From Nostocaceae cyanobacterium CSSed10_463m (GTDB lineage Bacteria; Cyanobacteriota; Cyanobacteriia; Cyanobacteriales; Nostocaceae), in NCBI GenBank assembly GCA_003556955.1, contig PWQB01000746.1, positions 1 to 12,593 of the forward strand: a stretch of DNA of 12,593 nucleotides, read 5' to 3'. A program made the position numbers and the translations under genes. The notes under the pieces are model-generated. The model worked only from the letters and a program-made list of their open reading frames with translations. It made no database searches and had not been told where the DNA came from. Shown here in pieces: positions 6,916-12,593 of the stretch. Position 1 is the stretch's first letter. The number at the start of each line of letters is the position of its first letter.

Positions 6916-7518
6916 ATGCCCTCCCAACTTTGGCCTTATATTACCCCTGGTATTCCTGATGAATTATTTGAGCATTTGCCTGGTATTCCCTTCAGCCAGC
7001 GAGAAGTGCGGCTATTATTGATTTCTCAATTGCGGCTCAAACCAGATTCTGTATTATGGGATATTGGGGCGGGAACGGGGACGATTCCCGTAGAAGCAGG
7101 GCTACTGTGTCCTCAAGGAAAAATTATTGCTGTAGAACGAGATGAAGATGTAGCCAAATTAATTAAACGCAATTGCGATCGCTTTGAAGTCAAAAATGTA
7201 GAAGTAATTGAAGGTAGCGCTCCAGAATGTTTACATGATCTCAAAGTAGCGCCTGACCGGGTTTGTATTGAGGGTGGAAAACCCATGCAGGATATTTTGC
7301 CAACGGTATGGCAGCATTTGCCTCCATCGGGTAGAGTGGTGGCCACTGCGGCTAATTTAGAAGGCTTGTATGCTATTTCTCAAGGCTTCTCTGAGTTACG
7401 AGCTAGAAATATTGAAGTTGTGCAGTCGGCTGTTAACCGCTTGGAAACCCGTGGCTTTTCTCAAACCTTTACAGCCGTAGATCCCATTTTTATCCTCAGT
7501 GGTGAGAAACTAGACTAG
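6916..7518 (+). CDS. cbiT: Precorrin C15-methyltransferase (decarboxylating), CbiT type
   Basis: CbiT methylates C15 of the corrin precursor (precorrin-7 / cobalt-precorrin-7 level) and decarboxylates the C12 acetate side chain in cobalamin biosynthesis, using S-adenosylmethionine. The 200-residue product has a class I methyltransferase fold with DIGAGTGTIPVE (49-60) as SAM motif I, the acidic Glu74 at the end of the next strand (IIAVERDE), and the N-terminal PGIPDELFEHLPGIP segment seen in this family. It is the stand-alone CbiT form, without the CbiE domain that CobL carries. I prefer the ATG at 6916 to an in-frame GTG at 6907, because a TATAAT box ends at 6905 and leaves no room for a transcript including the GTG. 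cdsA follows on the same strand 108 bp downstream. Confidence 0.9.
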   Translation: MPSQLWPYITPGIPDELFEHLPGIPFSQREVRLLLISQLRLKPDSVLWDIGAGTGTIPVEAGLLCPQGKIIAVERDEDVAKLIKRNCDRFEVKNVEVIEGSAPECLHDLKVAPDRVCIEGGKPMQDILPTVWQHLPPSGRVVATAANLEGLYAISQGFSELRARNIEVVQSAVNRLETRGFSQTFTAVDPIFILSGEKLD

Positions 7519-7606
7519 ATTGGGGACTGGGGACTGGGGACTGGGGACTAGGAACGACAAGTTTTTCTAATAGTCAATAACCAATACCTGCTCCCCAATC
7601 CCCAAT
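7519..7606. repeat. Heptamer arrays as an inverted pair in the cbiT-cdsA gap
   Basis: Directly after the cbiT stop codon come ATTGGGG and then GGGGACT four times (7522-7549). Near the far end of the gap lies CCCCAAT twice (7593-7606). The 15 bases at 7519-7533 are the reverse complement of 7592-7606 apart from one mismatch, so the gap transcript could form a long stem. Confidence 0.85.
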
Positions 7607-7626
7607 ACCTCATTCAAAATAGTTTT

Positions 7627-8523
7627 ATGCCTTGGTCTCGGATTATTAGTGGAATTGTCGCCATCGCCCTTGCTCTGGTTGCTACCCTTTTGGGTGGCTG
7701 GTACTTTACCATCGCCATTGCGATAGTTGTATTTTTAGGTCAAGAAGAATATTTTAATTTAGTACGAGCTAGAGGTATTGTTCCTGCTGCTAAAACTACC
7801 ATGTTTGTCAGCCAAGCCTTACTGGTGATTTGTAATATTAATGAAACTTTGGCTGATGCTGTCATGCCTATAGCTGGAACATTAATTTGTTTTTATCTAC
7901 TGTTTCAACCCAAAATGGCCACGATTGCTGATATTTCGGCTTCGATTATGGGGTTATTTTATGTGGGGTATCTGTCGAGTTATTGGGTGCGGTTACGGAC
8001 TCTGGGTAGTTTAGCCATGAGCAATCTCCCTTTTGGTGGCTACTGGCCTACAGATTGGACAGATATTTTCACCTGGCAGCAAAATAGGTCTGCCTCTCTA
8101 CCGCAAGGGTTGACTTTGACAGTGCTGACTTTTTTGTGTATTTGGGCAGCTGATATTGGTGCTTATATTATTGGCAAATTCTTTGGTAAAACCCGTTTGT
8201 CTGACATCAGCCCTAAAAAAACTGTTGAAGGTGCAGTTTTTGGAATCACGGCTAGTATTGCTGTAGCCATAGCCGGAGCTTATTATTTACATTGGCCTCA
8301 ATTTCTCTTCACTGGTATAGCCTTGGGTTCTCTCATTGGTGTTGCCAGTCTTTTAGGTGATCTCACTGAGTCTATGCTTAAGCGTGATGCTGGAGTTAAG
8401 GACTCAGGCCAATTGATCCCCGGTCATGGTGGCATTTTAGATCGCACCGATAGCTATATATTTACAGCTCCTTTGGTTTACTATTTCGTCACACTTTTAT
8501 TACCGTTGATTGAAAATATCTAG
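7627..8523 (+). CDS. cdsA: Phosphatidate cytidylyltransferase (CDP-diacylglycerol synthase)
   Basis: This integral membrane enzyme makes CDP-diacylglycerol from phosphatidic acid and CTP; in cyanobacteria this is the precursor of phosphatidylglycerol, needed in thylakoids. The 298-residue product is strongly hydrophobic, with about eight membrane segments. The family signature lies at 249-275: SMLKR, then KDSG (258-261), PGHGG (265-269) and DRTD (272-275). A second conserved stretch, DIGAYIIGKFFGKTRL, spans 176-191. Length is within the usual range of 260-310. The ATG at 7627 has no clear Shine-Dalgarno sequence. It lies 108 bp after cbiT, and a repeat-derived hairpin follows 12 bp after its stop. 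It is the only long gene here in which I found no HIP1 octamer. Confidence 0.96.
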   Translation: MPWSRIISGIVAIALALVATLLGGWYFTIAIAIVVFLGQEEYFNLVRARGIVPAAKTTMFVSQALLVICNINETLADAVMPIAGTLICFYLLFQPKMATIADISASIMGLFYVGYLSSYWVRLRTLGSLAMSNLPFGGYWPTDWTDIFTWQQNRSASLPQGLTLTVLTFLCIWAADIGAYIIGKFFGKTRLSDISPKKTVEGAVFGITASIAVAIAGAYYLHWPQFLFTGIALGSLIGVASLLGDLTESMLKRDAGVKDSGQLIPGHGGILDRTDSYIFTAPLVYYFVTLLLPLIENI

Positions 8524-8535
8524 GGTTTGCTGTTC

Positions 8536-8572
8536 GCGTAGCGTGCCGTAAAGCCTGACGGCATAGCTGCGC
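8536..8572. repeat. Long imperfect palindrome after cdsA, dispersed-repeat type
   Basis: GCGTAGC (8536-8542) pairs with GCTGCGC (8566-8572) and TGCCGT (8544-8549) with ACGGCA (8558-8563). Together with G8543-T8564 this gives a stem of 14 pairs, with one bulged A at 8565, two G-T wobbles and an 8-base loop. Elements containing GCGTAGCG and GCATAGC...GCGCTTAGAGGC are common between Nostoc genes. It may also protect or terminate the cdsA transcript, although no T-run follows directly. Confidence 0.65.
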
Positions 8573-8602
8573 TTAGAGGCATAAAATTTTTGTCGTGGAT
8601 GC

Positions 8603-8630
8603 AGGGAACAGGGAACAGGGAACAGGGAAC
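8603..8630. repeat. Heptamer array AGGGAAC x4
   Basis: Four perfect AGGGAAC units lie in the 272-bp gap between convergent cdsA and the DUF2993 gene. Their reverse complement reappears at 8779-8796. Confidence 0.95.
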
Positions 8631-8711
8631 AGTTTCAGCTATCTGTCATCCCCAACTTTTCTGATTTATTCAACCCCAAATTCACACTTTTAATGGTATA
8701 TCCTTCAAAAG

Positions 8712-8731
8712 CTCCACACTTTAGGGTGGAG
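8712..8731. repeat. Hairpin CTCCAC/GTGGAG in the cdsA-DUF2993 gap
   Basis: CTCCAC (8712-8717) and GTGGAG (8726-8731) form a 6-bp stem with an 8-base loop. It resembles the subterminal hairpins of IS200/IS605-type elements, but no transposase or second end is present, so a remnant is only a possibility. The rest of the gap (8632-8778) holds no ORF or RNA gene that I can recognise. Confidence 0.4.
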
Positions 8732-8778
8732 TCAATCCAAAATTCAAAATACTCGCTGCGCTGCCTACGCTTGGCTAA

Positions 8779-8796
8779 CCCTGTTCCCTATTCCCT
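8779..8796. repeat. Inverted heptamer copy reaching the DUF2993 stop codon
   Basis: The 18 bases here, built of GTTCCCT and ATTCCCT, are the reverse complement of AGGGAACAGGGAACAGGG in the array at 8603-8630, with one mismatch. The last base (8796) is part of the stop codon of the minus-strand gene (8796-8798). Confidence 0.85.
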
Positions 8797-9509
8797 CAAG
8801 GATTGACGTTAATTTTACCTTCACATACCAACTTACCAGGAAGCAAACTGAGTTGTTTAATATCGACATCTGAACCAAGATATAAGTTATGGCTATATTT
8901 ATCCTCTAAAAGTTTAATATTGTTTTGCATAACTTGGATGTTTTCTAAGTTCAATTCATGACCACTGACTAAGTTTAAATTTAAAAAAATCTCTAGTGGT
9001 GTGGGTTCGCTGGTAGGTGATATAATAGATTTAAGTATAATTTTATTCTGATCAAGTATTATTTTTTGCCAAGAAATCGGCTGAGATTTTAGGCAGTTTT
9101 CTGGTAAGATTTGAAACACTACATCATTTAAAGCAGTAGATAATAGTTCAGATGAGACAGAGGTATTCAGATCCTTTTCTTCGACAACTAAATTGCCCAT
9201 AACTGGTACTGTTTCTAATAGTTTGACTGGTTTACCCTTGAGTATGGCTCCTATATTTAGCTGAATATTTTCAGCTATAAGTTGAACTCGTGTAATATGA
9301 AGGCCTTGATAAACAGCATCACTAGCCAATATGGATACCCAGGGAATACAACCAGAGAGGATTTGGCGATCGCTCGCTTTGATCTCTACTTCTAATTGTG
9401 AGACAGCGCTAACTTGCGATTTTAACCAAAGCTTCAGGGCTGTTGTCAAAACGTTTGTAATAATGCGGATTTTATGTGAATTTTTAATTGGAGAATTTTG
9501 CTCAGACAT
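8796..9509 (-). CDS. DUF2993 (LmeA-like) protein of unknown role
   Basis: The 237-residue product matches the DUF2993 pattern. Near 68-90 it has Y-x-GLHI followed by AENIQLN, then the GKPVKLLE segment (about 92-99) and an EEKDLN stretch near 110-115. DUF2993 proteins are widespread in cyanobacteria and actinobacteria; mycobacterial LmeA binds phosphoinositide lipids and acts in lipomannan maturation. The role in cyanobacteria is not known. I see no signal peptide or membrane helix, so the protein may be cytoplasmic or peripheral to a membrane. The ATG at 9509 is preceded by a GGTGA-like weak binding site. The gene converges on cdsA and is divergent from the pseudouridine synthase gene. Confidence 0.82.
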   Translation of the reverse strand: MSEQNSPIKNSHKIRIITNVLTTALKLWLKSQVSAVSQLEVEIKASDRQILSGCIPWVSILASDAVYQGLHITRVQLIAENIQLNIGAILKGKPVKLLETVPVMGNLVVEEKDLNTSVSSELLSTALNDVVFQILPENCLKSQPISWQKIILDQNKIILKSIISPTSEPTPLEIFLNLNLVSGHELNLENIQVMQNNIKLLEDKYSHNLYLGSDVDIKQLSLLPGKLVCEGKINVNP

Positions 9510-9653
9510 TTCACCACTCTATTGCCAGGGACTTGCTCAACCACTGAGTGAACTTAAACAAGCTTTAAATGTAGCATTGATAGCTACTCAGCACAAAACA
9601 TCAATATTATGTTGATTATTTAAACAATTTAGAGCGTACACAATAATTTCAAT

Positions 9654-10448
9654 ATGGAGGCACGGTTACAAAAGATTTTGGCACAATGGGGTATTGCCTC
9701 ACGTCGTGAAGCTGAAGAAATGATTCGGCGATCGCGTGTGCGGATTAATGGCGTTTTAGCACATTTAGGTCAAAAAGTTGACCCGAAAAAAGATAGAATT
9801 TCCATAGATGGTAAGCCAATATCTGCCCAGCAGCGGCCGCCTTCAATATACCTATTACTACACAAACCAGCCGGGGTAGTTTCCACTTGCTACGATCCAC
9901 AAGGAAGAAAGACAGTGTTGGATTTACTTCCTTCAGAGTTACGTACTGGTTCAGGAATACACCCAGTTGGCCGTTTAGATGCAGAATCAACAGGAGCATT
10001 AATTCTCACAAACGATGGTGAATTGACATTTGGACTCACCCATCCCAGCCACAGTATTCCTAAGACATATCAGGTTTTGGTCAAAGGACATCCTTCTTCA
10101 GCAATTCTCAAAATTTGGTGTGAGGGTGTGGTCTTAGATGGGAGAAAAACACGTCCGGCAAAAGTCCATATAATTGAAACTCTTGCAAAAAATACCCATT
10201 TAGAAATAATTTTAAAAGAGGGAAGAAACAGACAGATCCGCCGTGTAGCAGAACAGTTGGGATATCCAGTAACTAAGCTACATCGTACTTCCATAGGCCC
10301 AATTCAATTACAAATGCCAAACAGACCCTTTTTAAGAGAGGGACACTATCGTTCTCTAAGAGATGCTGAGGTTCGCTTTTTAAAAGAGCATATTAAGCAT
10401 TTACCTGTTAAAGATTCAGTTGAGGTCAGGAGATCACAAAAAGCATGA
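9654..10448 (+). CDS. rluB: rRNA pseudouridine synthase, RsuA/RluB family
   Basis: Enzymes of this family convert a specific uridine of ribosomal RNA into pseudouridine. The 264-residue product has an N-terminal S4 RNA-binding domain (about 1-48, with SRREAEEMIRRSRVRING at 16-33). The catalytic domain follows, with LLLHKPAGVVST (67-78), GRLDAESTGALILTNDG (106-122, nucleophile Asp109) and EGRNRQIRR (189-197). The GRLDxxSxGL-type motif places it in the RsuA/RluB/RluE/RluF group. RluB (23S rRNA) is my best guess, since that type is the most widespread, but 16S-specific RsuA cannot be excluded. The start is an ATG without a clear Shine-Dalgarno sequence. The stop overlaps the next start as ATGA. 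Confidence 0.93.
   Translation: MEARLQKILAQWGIASRREAEEMIRRSRVRINGVLAHLGQKVDPKKDRISIDGKPISAQQRPPSIYLLLHKPAGVVSTCYDPQGRKTVLDLLPSELRTGSGIHPVGRLDAESTGALILTNDGELTFGLTHPSHSIPKTYQVLVKGHPSSAILKIWCEGVVLDGRKTRPAKVHIIETLAKNTHLEIILKEGRNRQIRRVAEQLGYPVTKLHRTSIGPIQLQMPNRPFLREGHYRSLRDAEVRFLKEHIKHLPVKDSVEVRRSQKA
10428..10448 (+). promoter_or_regulatory. Ribosome binding site and ATGA overlap, translational coupling
   Basis: AGGAGAT (10428-10434) lies 10 bases before the ATG at 10445, inside the end of the upstream gene. The start ATG and the upstream stop TGA share bases in ATGA (10445-10448), the usual arrangement for coupled translation of two proteins from one mRNA. Confidence 0.75.
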
Positions 10449-11251
10449 AATGGCTAAAAAGTAAAGCTCAAGCGCAGCCCAAACCTTCGTTAAAACAACA
10501 ACAATCGGCAAAATTAGCAGAACTGGGCGATCGCCTGTTGGCTTCTCGTGAAGAACGTGCTTTATCACTGGAAGAAATGGTAGTTTTGACCAAAATTCCT
10601 CGGCGGTTGTTACAAGCCATTGAAGAAGGTAAATTAGATGAATTACCAGAACCTGTTTATATTCAAGGTTTAATCAGACAATTTGCCGATGCATTAGGCT
10701 TGAATGGAGCAGAATTTGCTAATAGTTTTCCTGTCGGTTCTCAAGCAGTGAGTTTACCTCTGACTGATAAAAAACAGGCAATTAATCTATTACGTCCTCT
10801 TCACCTTTACGTACTTTACATATTTGTAATTGTATGCTCTGTCAGTGGTTTATCTCAATTACTGAATAACAATGCTCTGAGCGATAGCAATCAACAGCCA
10901 AGACGAGAAACTGTTTTTCAACCACAGCCAAATCAATTAAATTCTCCACCACCAACCAATTCACAACCTTTTAGTAACCACCTCAATCGCATCAATAATC
11001 ATCAGTCAGTACATATTGGTGTCACTTTAAAAGCATCATCCTGGATTCGCGTAGTCGCTGATGGCAAAATTGAGTTTGAAGGTGTCCTTCCAGAAGGATC
11101 TCAGCGCACTTGGAAAGCCCAAGAGCAACTAACAGTGAAAACTGATAATGCTGGTAGTGTGTTGATGAGTGTCAACCAGCAAGCAGCGCAGCGCATGGGA
11201 GAACCAGGGAAAGAAAGAGAAATCAAGATAGCTGCTAAACCTAGGTATTGA
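10445..11251 (+). CDS. RodZ-like protein: helix-turn-helix, one membrane helix, DUF4115
   Basis: The 268-residue product has a helix-turn-helix domain of the RodZ type (about 24-95, with LGDRLLASREERALSLEEM and PEPVYIQGLIRQFADALGL). A single membrane helix lies at about 117-137. A Gln/Asn/Pro-rich linker (about 140-188) and a DUF4115 domain (about 189-262, with SSWIRVVADGK and EFEGVLPEG) follow. The order cytoplasmic HTH, helix, linker, outer domain is that of RodZ, which links MreB filaments to the cell envelope and controls cell shape. A role in cell shape is therefore inferred, not shown. Translation is probably coupled to the pseudouridine synthase upstream. A heptamer array begins at the base after its stop codon. 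Confidence 0.88.
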   Translation: MKWLKSKAQAQPKPSLKQQQSAKLAELGDRLLASREERALSLEEMVVLTKIPRRLLQAIEEGKLDELPEPVYIQGLIRQFADALGLNGAEFANSFPVGSQAVSLPLTDKKQAINLLRPLHLYVLYIFVIVCSVSGLSQLLNNNALSDSNQQPRRETVFQPQPNQLNSPPPTNSQPFSNHLNRINNHQSVHIGVTLKASSWIRVVADGKIEFEGVLPEGSQRTWKAQEQLTVKTDNAGSVLMSVNQQAAQRMGEPGKEREIKIAAKPRY

Positions 11252-11279
11252 AACAGTTAACAGTTAACAGTTAACAGTT
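11252..11279. repeat. Heptamer array AACAGTT x4
   Basis: Four perfect AACAGTT units start at the first base after the TGA stop of the RodZ-like gene. As in other gaps of this window, the array abuts the 3' end of a gene. Confidence 0.95.
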
Positions 11280-11351
11280 ATCACGCCGATTTAGCTTCTG
11301 GTGTCTAAAGACGCTCAGTTTCCCGCATCCCGCAAGGTTGGGTAGAAGAAC

Positions 11352-11398
11352 GAAACCCAACACCAATAATCCTTGGTTTCGGTGGGTTTCAATTTTTT
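11352..11398 (+). terminator. Rho-independent terminator-like hairpin after the RodZ-like gene
   Basis: GAAACCCA (11352-11359) pairs perfectly with TGGGTTTC (11383-11390). An inner stem, ACCAA (11362-11366) with TTGGT (11373-11377), lies within it. The structure is followed at once by AA and six T (11393-11398). On the plus strand this fits an intrinsic terminator for the rluB-rodZ-like operon and separates it from convergent malQ. The stretch 11280-11351 before it shows nothing I can name. Confidence 0.7.
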
Positions 11399-11441
11399 CT
11401 ATTCAACCTACGAAGATTTTATTTTTTCTGAGTCATAAAAT

Positions 11442-12593
11442 TTACTTCGCCTGGGGTGCGCGTCCATAGAGTTGAGTGAGATTTTTGAGGCGATCGCCTA
11501 GTTCTTTTGTTAACATAGATGACTGATAACGCCAACCCCAGTTACCTTCAGCAGTGCTGGGAAAATTCATCCGCGCCTCAGTTCCCAACCCTAAAATATC
11601 CTGCAAAGGTATAATTGCTTGATTAGCAATGGAACTCAAAGCTAGTCGAATGATATCCCAGTGGATGCCTTCAGGACTGATACAACCTAAATACAGTAAT
11701 AAGTTGCGCTTTTCCCAATCGTTAGCTTGATCAAACCAGCCTACAGTTGTGTCATTATCGTGAGTCCCTGTATAAACTACAGCATTACGTGTGTAGTTGA
11801 AGGGTAAAAAAGGATTACCGGGATCAGAACCAAACGCAAACTGCAAAACCTTCATACCGGGAAATTCATACTTATCCCGCAGCGCTTCCACTTCTGGGGT
11901 AATTACTCCCAAATCTTCCGCTAAAACTGGTAGTGTGCCTAATTTAGCTTTAATTGCATCAAATAATTCATCTCCTGGGGCTTTTATCCACTCTCCATTC
12001 ATGGCTGTATCTTCTCCTCTTTCCACAGCCCAATAAGCCTCAAATCCCCGAAAATGGTCGATACGAATGACATCTATATAATCCAGCATCGCCTCAAAGC
12101 GACCAACCCACCATTTAAAATCTTGTTTTTGTAACTCTTCCCAGTTATAAACCGGATTTCCCCATAATTGACCAGTTTCACTAAAGTAATCTGGTGGAAC
12201 TCCCGCCATTAAAGCCGGTTCTCTAGTCTCTTCATCGAGACAAAAGATATGAGGATGCGCCCAGACATCAGCGCTATCTTGGGCTACATATATAGGAATA
12301 TCGCCAATAATATAAATCCCGCTCATGTTGGCATAAGATTTGAGTTCTGACCACTGGCGGAAAAATTCAAATTGGACAAATTTATAATAATAAATTTCAG
12401 AAGTTAATTTTTCCCTAGCTTGGTCTATTGCGGCTGGTTCACGCTTGACAAGTTCTGATTCCCAAGTATGCCAACTGGTATTATTATTAGCATCTTTGAG
12501 CGCCATAAATAAGGCGTAATCATCGAGCCAATAGGCTTTGCTGTCACAAAAACCGGCAAATTCTTTTTGTTGGAAAGGTGTGGCTTTAACTTG
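11442..12593 (-). CDS. malQ: 4-alpha-glucanotransferase (amylomaltase), N-terminus beyond the window
   Basis: This GH77 enzyme moves alpha-1,4-glucan segments between maltodextrins, in glycogen and maltose metabolism. The frame is open from its TAA stop to the right edge, giving 383 residues. The first ATG inside the window (12504-12506) is internal, since clear homologous sequence (AYWLDDYALFMALKD) precedes it. About 120 N-terminal residues are missing, judging from the usual ~500. The catalytic residues are visible: nucleophile Asp in RIDHFRG (codon 12057-12059), acid/base Glu in LAEDLG (11916-11918) and Asp in THDND (11757-11759). The 47- and 53-residue spacings are close to those of the Thermus enzyme. 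GDIPIYVA and PPDYFSETGQLWGNP are also typical of the family. Confidence 0.96.
   Translation of the reverse strand, partial: QVKATPFQQKEFAGFCDSKAYWLDDYALFMALKDANNNTSWHTWESELVKREPAAIDQAREKLTSEIYYYKFVQFEFFRQWSELKSYANMSGIYIIGDIPIYVAQDSADVWAHPHIFCLDEETREPALMAGVPPDYFSETGQLWGNPVYNWEELQKQDFKWWVGRFEAMLDYIDVIRIDHFRGFEAYWAVERGEDTAMNGEWIKAPGDELFDAIKAKLGTLPVLAEDLGVITPEVEALRDKYEFPGMKVLQFAFGSDPGNPFLPFNYTRNAVVYTGTHDNDTTVGWFDQANDWEKRNLLLYLGCISPEGIHWDIIRLALSSIANQAIIPLQDILGLGTEARMNFPSTAEGNWGWRYQSSMLTKELGDRLKNLTQLYGRAPQAK

Noticed and set aside
8700..8780. IS200/IS605 remnant in the cdsA-DUF2993 gap
   Set aside because: Only one short hairpin is present. No transposase fragment, second end or target motif can be shown, so I list only the hairpin.
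9331..9615. Plus-strand open frame opposite the start of the DUF2993 gene
   Set aside because: It is antisense to a gene with a recognisable family pattern and lacks a binding site.

Overview
The window looks like a chromosomal segment of a filamentous, probably heterocyst-forming cyanobacterium (Nostoc/Anabaena type). The grounds are a cyanophycin metabolism pair (cphB-cphA), at least nine HIP1 octamers (GCGATCGC) in 12.6 kb, tandem heptamer repeats typical of Nostocales genomes, a moderate GC content, and cyanobacterial versions of every recognisable gene. The exact species cannot be read from the sequence. All ten complete genes and the one truncated gene belong to known families. I see no RNA gene, CRISPR array, intact insertion sequence or defence island.

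Layout. Positions 1-77 hold a heptamer array that runs into the stop codon of trmD (minus strand, tRNA m1G37 methyltransferase), whose C-terminal tail is itself encoded by a second GC-rich repeat. A 604-bp gap with a strong inverted repeat and several hairpins separates trmD from cphB (cyanophycinase). cphB is followed by cphA (cyanophycin synthetase), with a perfect NtcA-type GTA-N8-TAC motif and a hairpin in the 189-bp gap. cphA converges on a short tatA-like gene, across a 9-bp-stem palindrome. tatA lies just downstream of a membrane-anchored Ser/Thr protein kinase gene on the same strand. The kinase gene is divergent from cbiT (cobalamin pathway), which is followed by cdsA (CDP-diacylglycerol synthase). 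Next come a convergent DUF2993 gene, a plus-strand pair of an RsuA/RluB-type pseudouridine synthase and a RodZ-like protein overlapping by ATGA, a terminator-like hairpin, and the 3' three quarters of malQ (4-alpha-glucanotransferase), cut by the right edge.

How the genes fit together. cphB and cphA break down and make the same nitrogen reserve polymer, and the NtcA-like box suggests nitrogen control of cphA apart from cphB. malQ serves glycogen/maltodextrin metabolism, and cdsA supplies the lipid precursor CDP-diacylglycerol. tatA serves protein export. The remaining genes are housekeeping (tRNA and rRNA modification, cobalamin) or probable signalling and cell-shape genes. This is mostly ordinary housekeeping territory; the less usual material is in the gaps and at gene 3' ends. 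Heptamer arrays lie against or within 3 bp of the stop codons of four genes, and two gaps carry heptamers as long inverted pairs.
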